From an uncultured Bacilli bacterium (lineage in GTDB: Bacteria > Bacillota_I > Bacilli_A > RF39 > UBA660), in contig CAKOIS010000002.1 in assembly GCA_934087065.1 (NCBI GenBank), positions 59,712 to 123,711 on the forward strand: a DNA stretch of 64,000 nt, written 5' to 3'. The notes beneath the pieces are model-generated. The model ran no database searches. It saw only the letters and a program-made list of their open reading frames with translations, and had not been told where the DNA came from. Of the stretch, positions 18,147-27,154 are shown piece after piece (position 1 is the stretch's first letter; every line of letters begins with the position of its first letter). Position numbers and translations under genes: made by a program.

Positions 18147-19386
18147 TGTTCTTAGTGTAACGGATATTAATTTATATATAAAAAATGTAGTTGATACTGA
18201 TGTATACTTAAGAAACGTAATAGTTAAAGGTGAAATAAGTAACTTGAAGTTTCATACAAGAGGTCACCTTTATTTTTCACTTAAAGATGAAAACTCTAAA
18301 ATAAATGCTGTAATGTTTAACTATAAAAGTTTAGGTCTTAACTTTATTCCAAAAGATGGAATGAACGTAGAAGTAAGAGGTAAGGTTTCAGTGTTTCCGC
18401 AAGGTGGAAGCTATCAAATAACAGTTACATCTATGAAAGAAGATGGTGTAGGTAACCTTTATATCTTGTTTGAAGAATTAAAAAAGAAACTTGCAAGTGA
18501 AGGACTATTTGATGCTGGACATAAAAAGAAACTACCTAGAATTCCAAAAAAAGTAGGGGTTATTACTGCATCAACTGGGGCAGCTGTTAAAGATATTATT
18601 AGTACAATAAACAGACGTTTTCCACTTTGTGAGATAATACTTTTTCCAACACTTGTACAAGGAGTGGGTGCAAAAGAAAATATAGTTAAAATGATTATGG
18701 AAGCAAATATGAGTGATGTTGACGTTATAATTTTAGGTAGAGGTGGAGGTTCAATTGAAGACTTATGGGCATTCAATGAAGAAATAGTTGCACGTGCTGT
18801 ATATAATTCAGATAAACCAATAGTAAGTGCTGTAGGTCACGAGATAGACTATACAATATGTGACTTTGTTGCAGATTTAAGAGCACCCACACCTACTGGA
18901 GCAGCAGAACTAGTAGTGCCTTCAAAACTAGAAATACTTAAATATTTAGGTGATTATCAAGCTAGAATAAAAAGTGTAATAAATTCTAAACTAACAAACT
19001 ATACAAACGTACTTAAAAAACTAGAAAGTAACTACATCTTAAAGAACCCACTTAGTATGTATGAAGTAGAAGAACAAAAATTAGATAATATATTAGAAAG
19101 ACTTACTTCTTTAATGAAGTATAAGCTTGACAAAGAAGTGACTTACTTAAATAACTTAAGTAAAAACATCAGTCCAAATATTCTAAATAAACTAGAAAAA
19201 GAAAAAATTAAATTAGAAACAATAGAAGCTAAATTAAATTTATTAAACCCAGAAAACATACTAAAAAAAGGTTATTCTTTAACTCTAATTGATGGTAGAA
19301 TTGTAAAAAGTGTTAAAGAAGTAAGCAAAGGTGCAATATTAACTACAAAACTAAGTGATGGAAATATCATGAGTGAAGTTATATAG
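18139..19386 (+). CDS. xseA: Exodeoxyribonuclease VII large subunit
   Basis: 415 residues. Catalytic subunit degrading single-stranded DNA. N-terminal OB fold (V-K-G-E-I-S-N-L-K...H-L-Y-F-S-L-K-D), catalytic region with G-V-I-T-A-S-T-G-A-A, G-R-G-G-G-S-I-E-D-L-W-A-F-N and D-L-R-A-P-T-P-T-G-A-A-E, then a coiled-coil tail that binds XseB. ATG 18139 is chosen over ATG 18127 because TGAGG at 18128-18132 is the ribosome site. Followed by xseB after 10 bases. Confidence 0.96.
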   Translation: MNDVLSVTDINLYIKNVVDTDVYLRNVIVKGEISNLKFHTRGHLYFSLKDENSKINAVMFNYKSLGLNFIPKDGMNVEVRGKVSVFPQGGSYQITVTSMKEDGVGNLYILFEELKKKLASEGLFDAGHKKKLPRIPKKVGVITASTGAAVKDIISTINRRFPLCEIILFPTLVQGVGAKENIVKMIMEANMSDVDVIILGRGGGSIEDLWAFNEEIVARAVYNSDKPIVSAVGHEIDYTICDFVADLRAPTPTGAAELVVPSKLEILKYLGDYQARIKSVINSKLTNYTNVLKKLESNYILKNPLSMYEVEEQKLDNILERLTSLMKYKLDKEVTYLNNLSKNISPNILNKLEKEKIKLETIEAKLNLLNPENILKKGYSLTLIDGRIVKSVKEVSKGAILTTKLSDGNIMSEVI

Positions 19387-19396
19387 GAGGTAAAAT

Positions 19397-19615
19397 ATGG
19401 AAAAAGAAATTACATTTGAAGACTCACTTTTAAAACTAGAAAACATTATACGTGAACTAGAAAAAGGAGAAGTTCCACTAGATGATATGGTAAAAAAATA
19501 CACTGAAGCTATGGAACTAGTTAAGTTCTGTAACCAAAAATTGTCATCAGCAACTGAGACAGTAAATAAGATTTTAACAGAAGATGGGTCTTTAACAGAC
19601 TTTAAAACTGAATAA
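19397..19615 (+). CDS. xseB: Exodeoxyribonuclease VII small subunit
   Basis: 72 residues, normal. F-E-D-S-L-L-K-L-E-N-I-I-R-E-L-E-K-G-E-V-P-L-D is the family signature. Several copies wrap the XseA coiled coil. GGAGG precedes the start. Usually followed by ispA in Firmicutes; here a gene of uncertain function follows instead. Confidence 0.95.
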   Translation: MEKEITFEDSLLKLENIIRELEKGEVPLDDMVKKYTEAMELVKFCNQKLSSATETVNKILTEDGSLTDFKTE

Positions 19616-19635
19616 ATTTATAAAGGGGGTAATTT

Positions 19636-20016
19636 ATGTTTTTTGAAGAAAAAGATATACTAATGCTTAAAAATATCAAGTTTAAGAATGGACTATTAGA
19701 TACATCAATTTATGGACACCCAGTATTGGTTATTAAAGTAGAAGATAATTACTTTTACTATTTAACTATAACTAGTAGTGACAAAAAAGCTTATTCTAAT
19801 GAATTTTATAAAATATACAAAGATAAAACAAATAAATTTAAAAAGACAGTAAACTATATAAATTTAAAGTATATTTATAAAGCTGAAATTAAAAACTACA
19901 TACCAGTCGGATATTTAACTGACGAAGTATATAACGAAGTCATGAATGAACTATATTTTTATCAAGAAAACATCAAAACAGATGAAGAATTCACTAGAGT
20001 TAAAAAATATATTTAG
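19636..20016 (+). CDS. Possible PemK/MazF-fold protein without antitoxin
   Basis: 126 residues. The early G-H-P-V-L-V-I segment, a central T-I-T-S-S, and a late L-K-Y-I-Y-K-A-E-I...P-V-G-Y-L-T-D-E-V-Y pattern resemble the SH3-like barrel of MazF/PemK endoribonucleases, but the catalytic residues cannot be assigned with confidence. No antitoxin gene is adjacent. GGGGG ribosome site. It may be a domesticated or unrelated barrel protein. Confidence 0.4.
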   Translation: MFFEEKDILMLKNIKFKNGLLDTSIYGHPVLVIKVEDNYFYYLTITSSDKKAYSNEFYKIYKDKTNKFKKTVNYINLKYIYKAEIKNYIPVGYLTDEVYNEVMNELYFYQENIKTDEEFTRVKKYI

Positions 20017-20019
20017 TAG

Positions 20020-20050
20020 AAACTACCAAGTAAATAATTGGTAGTTTTTT
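20020..20050 (+). terminator. Intrinsic terminator after the xseB operon
   Basis: Perfect 10-bp stem (20020-20029 with 20038-20047, 8-base loop) running into TTTTTT. Separates the nusB-xseA-xseB group from spoIVB. Confidence 0.88.
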
Positions 20051-20089
20051 CTTTATATTAAAGGTTACACTATAACTAGAGGTGTATAT

Positions 20090-21061
20090 ATGAAGAAAAT
20101 ATTTTTACTATTAATGGTATTAATCTTACCAGCAAACTTGCACGCTTACAGTGAACAAGTCTTACTAGGTGGACAAAACGTAGGAATTGAAGCGTATTCT
20201 AAAGGTGTTATAGTAGTTGGCTTTTATAAAGTAGATAATAGGTATATTGGTAGTGAAACTTTAAACGTTGGGGATATAATACTAGAAATAGAAGGGTACC
20301 CAGTTAACTCGATTAAAGAAATGACTGATATAATAGATAAAAACATAAAAGATGGGAAAGTAAACGTTCTCATTAAAAGAAACAATAAAGAAAAAGAAAC
20401 CACTATGTCTTTAGTTAAAGAAGGTGCAATATATAAAACAGGACTTTATATAAAAGAAAAAATAACAGGTATAGGCACTATTACATACATAGACCCTAAT
20501 ACCAAAATAACTGGTCTTTTAGGTCATGAACTAACAAGTATTGACTCAAACAATAAGATAGAAGTAAAGGAAGGAAAACTATATAGTTCAACAGTAAGTG
20601 GAATAGATAGAAGTACAAATGGAAGAGTAGGAAGCAAGAATGCGAAAATTGACTACAATAACTCACTTGGCATAGTAAATAAAAACTCAAGTGTAGGAAT
20701 ATTTGGAACTTACAAAAGCACTTTACCAAATAACAAACTACTAAATGTTGCAAAATGGGACGAAATAGAGCTTGGTAAAGCAACTATCTATACAACGATA
20801 AACGATAGTATTGTACTTCCTTATGAAATAGCAATTACAAAATTAAATAAAAGTGAAATATCTACTAATAAAAGTATAAGCTTTACTGTAACAGATAATA
20901 ATTTACTATCTACTACAGGCGGTATTGTACAAGGTATGAGTGGTAGTCCAATTGTCCAGAACGGTAAAATCATAGGTGCAGTAACTCATGTACTAGTAGA
21001 CGATGTAGTTAAAGGTTATGCAGTATTCATAAGAACAATGCTAGAAGAAGGCGATAGATAG
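20090..21061 (+). CDS. spoIVB: SpoIVB serine peptidase (sigma-K checkpoint)
   Basis: 323 residues. N-terminal signal/anchor (K-K-I-F-L-L-L-M-V-L-I-L-P-A), PDZ domain (about 30-115), then the S55 peptidase domain: G-I-G-T-I-T-Y-I-D-P, G-L-L-G-H-E-L (catalytic His) and G-G-I-V-Q-G-M-S-G-S-P-I (catalytic Ser), ending with G-A-V-T-H-V-L-V and a G-Y-A-V-F-I tail. In Bacillus it is made in the forespore, secreted to the intermembrane space and cuts SpoIVFA to release SpoIVFB; both partners occur at 60.9-62.2 kb here. Confidence 0.93.
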   Translation: MKKIFLLLMVLILPANLHAYSEQVLLGGQNVGIEAYSKGVIVVGFYKVDNRYIGSETLNVGDIILEIEGYPVNSIKEMTDIIDKNIKDGKVNVLIKRNNKEKETTMSLVKEGAIYKTGLYIKEKITGIGTITYIDPNTKITGLLGHELTSIDSNNKIEVKEGKLYSSTVSGIDRSTNGRVGSKNAKIDYNNSLGIVNKNSSVGIFGTYKSTLPNNKLLNVAKWDEIELGKATIYTTINDSIVLPYEIAITKLNKSEISTNKSISFTVTDNNLLSTTGGIVQGMSGSPIVQNGKIIGAVTHVLVDDVVKGYAVFIRTMLEEGDR

Positions 21062-21071
21062 CCTTCTTTTA
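21045..21071 (+). terminator. Terminator overlapping the spoIVB stop
   Basis: 8-bp perfect stem (21045-21052 with 21061-21068) followed by TTTT. The spoIVB stop codon is in the loop. Confidence 0.78.
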
Positions 21072-21165
21072 ATTTGGAAAAAGATAACTTACTAAATGTT
21101 TAATTAGAAATTAATACTATTAATGAGAGTGATTTTGTAGTATAATTATATTAGGAGGTTTACTT

Positions 21166-21444
21166 ATGTTAGAAAGTTTAAAGAAAAGGAAAGAAGAACT
21201 ACTTATAGAAAAGTCTATGAATGAAGCATATCAAGCATATATTTATATCATGAATAGGGAAACTAATATACATAACATCTATGCTGGTAAAATAATAACT
21301 AAGCCAGCTACTGAAGAAATGATGTTAGATAATCTTAAAAAGATGTGCTTTTTAAGAGGAGAAAAAGTAGAAATAATAAGGGAAAGCGATAATAGTTATC
21401 TAATAACTATTGATAAAAGAAAAATTTTAGCAAAAAAGAAGTGA
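21166..21444 (+). CDS. Unknown 92-residue protein
   Basis: Basic, mixed helix then strand, ends in K-K-K. TAGGAGG ribosome site and a TATAAT about 20 bases before it suggest its own promoter. Followed 7 bases later by another unknown gene. No family recognised. Confidence 0.68.
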   Translation: MLESLKKRKEELLIEKSMNEAYQAYIYIMNRETNIHNIYAGKIITKPATEEMMLDNLKKMCFLRGEKVEIIRESDNSYLITIDKRKILAKKK

Positions 21445-21451
21445 GGAATAA

Positions 21452-21754
21452 ATGAACCTGAGTGGTATTATTGATAATTTAAAAGAAAAAAGAATATTAA
21501 AAGAGGCATTAAACTTATATAACAATATATTAATTGATGGAACAACTAAAGATGGAATTAACTATACATACATAGTTACTAAAAAAGACATTAGTAGTGA
21601 AGTATTATCTAAACTAAAAGAATTAGTCGAGCTTGACTCTTCTAGTATAAGTGTAAAATATGTAAGTATTAACTTTGTACCATCATATACTTTCAATATA
21701 AATGTTCCAGTAGTAGAAATTACTAATGATAACGTTAAAACTTTACATGAATAA
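21452..21754 (+). CDS. Unknown 100-residue protein
   Basis: N-terminal helices, C-terminal beta-rich part (I-S-V-K-Y-V-S-I-N-F-V-P-S-Y). Starts 7 bases after the previous gene behind GTGAGGA, and a terminator follows, so the two form a small operon. No family recognised. Confidence 0.68.
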   Translation: MNLSGIIDNLKEKRILKEALNLYNNILIDGTTKDGINYTYIVTKKDISSEVLSKLKELVELDSSSISVKYVSINFVPSYTFNINVPVVEITNDNVKTLHE

Positions 21755-21755
21755 G

Positions 21756-21786
21756 ACAACTTTATTTGAAGTTGTTTTATTTTTCT
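21756..21786 (+). terminator. Terminator before tex
   Basis: 7-bp perfect stem (21756-21762 with 21769-21775, 6-base loop) followed by a T-rich tract. Confidence 0.75.
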
Positions 21787-21810
21787 TGTATAATAAATAT
21801 TGGTGAGTTT

Positions 21811-23937
21811 ATGAATGAAGAATTGATTAAAAATTTAAGCAATCAAATTAATATAAGTGAAAAAAGAATTAAAGCTTGTTTAGAATTATTAGAAAGTGGA
21901 TGTACTATACCTTTTATTGCAAGATATAGAAAAGAAGTAACTGATGCTTTAAATGAAGAAGAAATTAAACTTATTAGTGATGAATATAAAAGAAATTTAA
22001 ATCTTTTGGAAAGAAAACTAAGTGTAATAAAACTAATTGATGAAAAAGGTTTAATGACTGAAGAGTTAAAAACAAGCATTATGAATGCTACTAAATTAAC
22101 TGAAGTAGAAGACTTATATCTTCCATATAAAGAGAAGAAGAAAACTAAGGCTACTGAAGCTATTAAAATGGGACTAGAGCCTCTAGCTAAAAAGATAATG
22201 TCTTTTCCTACAAGTGGAAGTTTAGACGAACTTGTAAAACCTTACAATATGGATAAAGATGTTGCTTTAACAAATGCAGGATACATAATAAGCGAGTGGA
22301 TTAGTGATAATGCTTACTACAGAGGTTACATAAGAAAATTCATGTATAATACCGGTAAAATTGTGACTAAAGTAAAAAAGAATAACCCTGATAAAGAAAA
22401 AACATATGAAATGTATTATGATTTCTCTGAGCCTGTTAAATATTTAAAACACTATAGATGTCTAGCAATAAATCGTGCTGAAAAAGAAGGTGTTATATCT
22501 GTTAAAGTAGAAATTGAGTTAGATAAAGTAACTTCTTGGTTAGAAAGTAAGATAATTAAAAATACTAACTCTTTTGTAGTAGATGTGGTTAAAGTCTCAA
22601 TTAAAGATAGTTTAAAAAGACTAATAATACCTAGTATTGAAAGAGATATAAGAAGTGAGGTGACTTCACTTAGTGAAGAAAAAGCAATTGAAACATTTAG
22701 TAGTAACTTATATAACTTGCTTTTAACGAGAGGTATAAAAGGATCAAACGTAATAGGTTTTGACCCAGCATTCAGAACAGGATGCAAGCTAGCTGTGATA
22801 GACATGAACGGTAACTTACTTGATATTGCAGTTATTTACCCACATGAACCTAAAAACGATAAAGTAGGAAGTGCTAAAATATTAAGAGAATTAATTGATA
22901 AATATAATGTTAAACTAATTAGTATAGGTAATGGGACAGCTTCTAGAGAAAGTGAAGCGTTTGTGTCTGAGACAATAAAAGGACTAGATGTTAAATACAT
23001 AATTACTAGTGAAGCAGGGGCAAGTGTGTATTCTGCAAGTAAACTAGCTATAGAAGAATTTCCTGATTTAACAGTTGAAAAAAGAAGTGCAATATCTATT
23101 GCTAGAAGAGTAGAAGACCCACTTAGTGAACTTGTTAAAATTGATCCAAAAAGTATAGGTGTAGGAGAATACCAGTATGATGTTAATCAAAGTAATTTAA
23201 GTGATGCTTTAAAATATACCGTAGAAAGCGTTGTTAATAAAGTTGGAGTAAACTTAAATACTGCTTCAAGTTCTATATTATCATATATAAGTGGACTTAC
23301 TAAAAAAGTTGTAACAAGTATTATGGACTATAAAGTAAAAAATAAGTTTAACACTAGAGAAGAGTTAAAGAACGTTAAAGGTGTAACACCTAAAGTATAT
23401 GAGCAAGCAATTGGTTTTTTAAGAGTACCAACAAGTACTAATATACTTGATAACACTGGAATACACCCAGAAAACTATATGGATGCTAAAAAAGTATTAG
23501 ATTATTTAAAGCTAGATATTAATGATATTTATAAAAATGAATTTAAAAACGTTTTAACTAATGCAGATGTAGACAAAATAAGTAGTGATACTTCTGTAAA
23601 CGCATATACTGTAACAGATATAATAAAAGAATTACTTAGTCCTGGGCTTGACCCAAGAGATGAGTTACCTGCACCATTTTTAAAAAGTAACATACTTACA
23701 ATAAATGATTTAACTGTTGGAATGGAACTAACTGGAACAGTAAGAAATGTAGCATCTTTCGGAGCATTCATAGATATAGGACTACATGATGATGCTTTAG
23801 TGCACATCTCTAAAATGAGTAAGAGTTTTGTCTCTGACCCTAAAGACATACTAAGTGTTGGAGAAATACTAAAATGTTATGTAGATAAAATAGATAAAGA
23901 AAAAGGTAAAGTTAATTTATCTTTAATAAAGGAGTAG
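21811..23937 (+). CDS. tex: Tex-family transcription accessory protein
   Basis: 708 residues. RNA-binding cytoplasmic protein. N-terminal helical region with I-P-F-I-A-R-Y-R-K-E, a YqgF-like domain with G-F-D-P-A-F-R-T-G-C-K and I-G-N-G-T-A-S-R-E-S, helix-hairpin-helix segment (about 480-560), and a C-terminal S1 domain (about 630-705, G-T-V-R-N-V-A-S-F-G-A-F-I-D-I). ATG 21811 with GGTGAG at 21802-21807 is the start; the open frame reaches back to 21766 without a ribosome site. uppS follows after 2 bases. Confidence 0.94.
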   Translation: MNEELIKNLSNQINISEKRIKACLELLESGCTIPFIARYRKEVTDALNEEEIKLISDEYKRNLNLLERKLSVIKLIDEKGLMTEELKTSIMNATKLTEVEDLYLPYKEKKKTKATEAIKMGLEPLAKKIMSFPTSGSLDELVKPYNMDKDVALTNAGYIISEWISDNAYYRGYIRKFMYNTGKIVTKVKKNNPDKEKTYEMYYDFSEPVKYLKHYRCLAINRAEKEGVISVKVEIELDKVTSWLESKIIKNTNSFVVDVVKVSIKDSLKRLIIPSIERDIRSEVTSLSEEKAIETFSSNLYNLLLTRGIKGSNVIGFDPAFRTGCKLAVIDMNGNLLDIAVIYPHEPKNDKVGSAKILRELIDKYNVKLISIGNGTASRESEAFVSETIKGLDVKYIITSEAGASVYSASKLAIEEFPDLTVEKRSAISIARRVEDPLSELVKIDPKSIGVGEYQYDVNQSNLSDALKYTVESVVNKVGVNLNTASSSILSYISGLTKKVVTSIMDYKVKNKFNTREELKNVKGVTPKVYEQAIGFLRVPTSTNILDNTGIHPENYMDAKKVLDYLKLDINDIYKNEFKNVLTNADVDKISSDTSVNAYTVTDIIKELLSPGLDPRDELPAPFLKSNILTINDLTVGMELTGTVRNVASFGAFIDIGLHDDALVHISKMSKSFVSDPKDILSVGEILKCYVDKIDKEKGKVNLSLIKE

Positions 23938-23939
23938 TT

Positions 23940-24647
23940 ATGGAAAATTTAAAAATACCTTATCACGTTGGAATAATATTAGATGGAAACGGTAGATGGG
24001 CAACCGAGCGTGGTCTAAAAAGAAGTGAAGGGCATAAAGCTGGATTTGAAACACTAAAAATACTATCTAAACACGTATTTAATAGAGGTGTTAAAGTCTT
24101 AAGTGTATTTGCTTTCTCAACTGAAAACTTTAATAGAACAAAAGAAGAAGTAGATTATTTAATGAAATTATTTCTAAAAGGTTTTAAAGGAAGTATAAAA
24201 GAATTTAACAAAAACAACATAAAAGTAGTTTTTTCAGGAAGAAAAGAACCACTTAGTGACAAAGTATATGAAAGTATGAAAAGTCTTGAAAAAGAAACCG
24301 AAAACAACACTGGTGGCATTCTAAATATTTGCTTAAACTATGGGGGACAAACTGAAATAGTAGACACAACTAAAAAACTAATAAACGATGTATTAGATGG
24401 CAAACTTAAAACTGAAGATCTAACACCAGAAATATTTATGAAAAACTTATATAACGATTTACCACCAATGGACTTTCTAATTAGGACAAGTGGAGAAATA
24501 AGAGTATCAAATTTCATGCTCTTTAGCCTTGCATATGCAGAAATGTATTTTCCAGATACATACTTCCCAGACTTTAAAGAGGATGAGTTTGACAAGGCTT
24601 TAGAAGAATATACAAAAAGAGATAGACGTTTTGGAAAGAATAAGTAG
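23940..24647 (+). CDS. uppS: Undecaprenyl diphosphate synthase
   Basis: 235 residues. Makes the C55 lipid carrier for cell-wall synthesis. I-L-D-G-N-G-R-W-A with the catalytic Asp, F-A-F-S-T-E-N-F-N-R, and the C-terminal R-T-S-G-E-I-R-V-S-N-F...A-Y-A-E-M-Y-F motif are present. The usual downstream neighbour cdsA is missing; an unknown gene cluster with its own promoter follows. Confidence 0.96.
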   Translation: MENLKIPYHVGIILDGNGRWATERGLKRSEGHKAGFETLKILSKHVFNRGVKVLSVFAFSTENFNRTKEEVDYLMKLFLKGFKGSIKEFNKNNIKVVFSGRKEPLSDKVYESMKSLEKETENNTGGILNICLNYGGQTEIVDTTKKLINDVLDGKLKTEDLTPEIFMKNLYNDLPPMDFLIRTSGEIRVSNFMLFSLAYAEMYFPDTYFPDFKEDEFDKALEEYTKRDRRFGKNK

Positions 24648-24662
24648 TAGTACTTGTTTTTT
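24642..24662 (+). terminator. Short terminator after uppS
   Basis: 5-bp stem (24642-24646 with 24651-24655), 4-base loop, then GTTTTTT. The stem is weak but the T-run is clear. Confidence 0.5.
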
Positions 24663-24663
24663 C

Positions 24664-24692
24664 TTTACATTAAACATAAACTAGTTTATAAT
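24664..24692 (+). promoter_or_regulatory. Promoter for the 24.7-27.1 kb unknown cluster
   Basis: TTTACA (24664-24669), 17-base spacer, TATAAT (24687-24692), 25 bases before ATG 24717. Confidence 0.75.
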
Positions 24693-24716
24693 ATTAAATA
24701 CAAGGGAGGTTTCATT

Positions 24717-25301
24717 ATGTATGTAGATTACCGTATAATAAATGAAAAAGAAATAGAAGCCATCAACGATAAAGGAGAAATTATTAAAATAACTGGGCTA
24801 AATACAGGAGATATCAAAAAGGCTATACTATTATCTAATAAAATTGAAGGATTAGATGATAAAATTACAAATCAAAGTAAAATAATGGAAAATTTAAATT
24901 ATCAAATAGCAGAAACTAAAGAAACAAGAAATAAAGTAATACCGGGCACAATACTTAGTATTATACTTTTTGCAATTTCTATTGCAAATGCAGTTCCAAT
25001 AGGTTTTATAATAGCAACTGGGCTTATATCAGTTGTAGGTTTAACATCAATTACTTTAAATATTAAAGACATAAAAAAATATAGTATGTCGGCTGGAAAA
25101 ATAGAAGAAAACTGGAATGTTAACCTAGAAAGAAGTGCAGAACTAAAAAGAAAACTTAGCGAATTAATGACTAAAATTAAAGTTGAAGAGAAAAGAAATG
25201 AGAAAAAAGAAGAGTTAGTTAAAGCTTATAAAGAAGGATTAAATAATGAAACAGATTTCTCACTAGATTATGACAACGTTAAAACTTTAAAATTAAGATA
25301 G
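24717..25301 (+). CDS. Unknown protein with two central membrane helices
   Basis: 194 residues. Soluble N-terminal part (1-70), two hydrophobic helices around residues 78-95 and 99-118, and a long Lys/Glu-rich coiled-coil C-terminus. Start ATG 24717 behind GGGAGG; the frame is open upstream to 24654 without a ribosome site. First gene of an islet of unknown genes. It may be a small membrane-tethered scaffold; function unknown. Confidence 0.7.
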   Translation: MYVDYRIINEKEIEAINDKGEIIKITGLNTGDIKKAILLSNKIEGLDDKITNQSKIMENLNYQIAETKETRNKVIPGTILSIILFAISIANAVPIGFIIATGLISVVGLTSITLNIKDIKKYSMSAGKIEENWNVNLERSAELKRKLSELMTKIKVEEKRNEKKEELVKAYKEGLNNETDFSLDYDNVKTLKLR

Positions 25302-25315
25302 CAAGGTGGATAATA

Positions 25316-25720
25316 ATGGAAGATAAATATATAAAAATAGATTTAACAGAAATAGATGGAGAACTTATATATAAATTAAACGTAATTGCTGATAGAACCG
25401 ATTTATTAAAATATAACTTGGACACTTTAAAAGTTCATGACGATTTTATAAAGGTTGAAGCAGATACATCAACCGGTCTAGCTGAAATAAAAGCCTCTTT
25501 AAATGATGAAAAAATTTCAATATGTGTAAAAAACAAAGTAACGGGTATATATTCATATTATCATACAATTAAATTAAGTGATGAAATTGCATTAAACATA
25601 AGCTATATGAATGGATTAATATTCGAAAACGAATTATATAGAATTAATGGTTATGGTTTACTTGATGGGTTAACACCAGTAGAATGTGACTATATTTTAA
25701 AGTTAGAAAAAAATAAATAA
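25316..25720 (+). CDS. Unknown 134-residue protein
   Basis: Soluble, mixed alpha/beta, acidic. AAGGTGG ribosome site 14 bases after the previous gene. No recognised family. Probably co-transcribed with the upstream two-helix protein. Confidence 0.66.
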   Translation: MEDKYIKIDLTEIDGELIYKLNVIADRTDLLKYNLDTLKVHDDFIKVEADTSTGLAEIKASLNDEKISICVKNKVTGIYSYYHTIKLSDEIALNISYMNGLIFENELYRINGYGLLDGLTPVECDYILKLEKNK

Positions 25721-25766
25721 GATGATATTTTAATTAATAAGAATATTATAAAAGGAGAAATGAAAT

Positions 25767-26297
25767 ATGTGGTTATATTTTATTGATAAAAACATAAAAG
25801 AAGTAAGAAAGAATTTAAAAAATGTTTTATATATAAGGCCTTATGATATAGATAACAAACGCGCTTTGTTTGCTATAATCAAAGAAGAAAAAGGTATTTA
25901 TAGAAGAATACAAATCACTGAAGAAATGTCTAAATGGAATTTTCCATTTGAAACATTAAACATGTTTTTTGAAGGTCCTGGACGTAGTTTTATAAAAGAC
26001 TTTATAATTTTAAGACAAAGCAATCTAGCAATAAATAAAACTAATTTAGAAAAGTTTGGTTACATAAAACTAAATGGCTATAAAATTTATAACATAGGAA
26101 TATGTGCATTATTTAAAGATGGCTCAGCTACTTATGTAAGACGCATAAAAGAAAAAGAACTTGAAAAAGGAACACTTTTAGAGCCAACTCAAGACAACTA
26201 CGAAATAATAGAATATTATGATGTAAGCAATAATATTTATGAAGTACCAAAACTTAAAGAAAGTAAAGAAACAAAAACTAAAAAGCTTACAAAGTAA
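25767..26297 (+). CDS. Unknown 176-residue protein
   Basis: M-W-L-Y-F-I-D-K start behind AAGGAG. Contains P-G-R-S-F-I-K-D-F and ends in a Lys/Thr-rich tail (K-E-T-K-T-K-K-L-T-K). No membrane segment and no recognised family. It lies just upstream of the decayed gene. Confidence 0.66.
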   Translation: MWLYFIDKNIKEVRKNLKNVLYIRPYDIDNKRALFAIIKEEKGIYRRIQITEEMSKWNFPFETLNMFFEGPGRSFIKDFIILRQSNLAINKTNLEKFGYIKLNGYKIYNIGICALFKDGSATYVRRIKEKELEKGTLLEPTQDNYEIIEYYDVSNNIYEVPKLKESKETKTKKLTK

Positions 26298-26312
26298 AAA
26301 AGAAGAACAATA

Positions 26313-26742
26313 ATGAAAAAAATAAATATTAGCAAAGTAGATTCTAACATTGTTGATGAGGCTAAGTACATTTCATTATATACAGGCAGTAAATAAATAT
26401 AAGAATTGAAGAAAAAAAGCTAACTTACTCTATTCTAGCTGGTAAAAAAAATAGCGTATGGAAAGTAATTGATTTTTTATACATTATAAAAGAAGCTAAA
26501 GAAACCAGGCTTATATGAATAATTTTTACCCTAAATGTATAGATATAAATATATTGAAAAAATTGTAAATTATTTATTAAAAGCAGACTCAGAAGACTTA
26601 TATTTAATGAAAATAATAAACGATAATACATTTAATTTAGATATTATTTGGTAAAGAAACTGAAAAATTAAACTGTTTTATTAAGGATGATGTGAAACGT
26701 ATTAGAATGCACTCTGGTTATAATCATTATATAATTAAATAA
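26313..26742 (+). pseudogene. Decayed gene of about 140 codons with several frameshifts
   Basis: ATG 26313 reads M-K-K-I-N-I-S-K-V-D-S-N and stops after 27 codons. Coding-like sequence then continues in other frames: one fragment with E-E-K-K-L-T-Y-S-I-L-A-G, one with E-K-I-V-N-Y-L-L-K-A-D-S-E-D-L, and a last one reaching H-S-G-Y-N-H-Y-I-I-K before TAA 26742. The fragments follow one another on the same strand between intact genes, as expected for a protein of about 140 residues broken by at least three indels. Family not recognised. Confidence 0.65.
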
Positions 26743-26756
26743 AAAAGGAGAAAACT

Positions 26757-27143
26757 ATGGGAAATGATATATTAAATGATTTAAAATTTATAATTGAAAT
26801 CATTAATTTAAGTATTGATGATGAATATTTTAAAATACCAATTTCAAGTGTTAAACATTCATATTATAATTTTACTGATTATTATAAATTTGAAATAATA
26901 TCTAATTCCGGTAATTTTCAAGTTTGTGCTATAGTTAGGAAAATAACTAATTATGCTTGTATTGAAATATCTGACTTGAATATTAAAATTAGATTATTTG
27001 AAATAAGTAAAAAATTAGCAGTTCAAACCGTTGAATATGGTAATGAACTCAAAAACGAATATGTATATGAAAAAACTGAAAATGGAATTTTAGATACTAA
27101 TAAAAGAATTAATCTTGATAATGAGTATACTTTAAAAAAATAA
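26757..27143 (+). CDS. Unknown 128-residue protein
   Basis: Starts behind AAAGGAG 15 bases after the pseudogene. Beta-rich centre (Y-K-F-E-I-I-S-N-S-G-N-F-Q-V-C), no membrane helix, no recognised family. Last gene of the islet. Confidence 0.62.
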   Translation: MGNDILNDLKFIIEIINLSIDDEYFKIPISSVKHSYYNFTDYYKFEIISNSGNFQVCAIVRKITNYACIEISDLNIKIRLFEISKKLAVQTVEYGNELKNEYVYEKTENGILDTNKRINLDNEYTLKK

Positions 27144-27154
27144 AAGATAGATTA

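Noticed and set aside
22452..22805. 117-codon minus-strand frame inside tex
   Set aside because: Entirely inside a conserved gene, Ser/Leu-rich composition typical of antisense frames in AT-rich DNA, no start signals.
26425..26631. 68-codon minus-strand frame over the pseudogene
   Set aside because: Hydrophobic by composition only; no ribosome site and it lies opposite the fragments of a decayed plus-strand gene.
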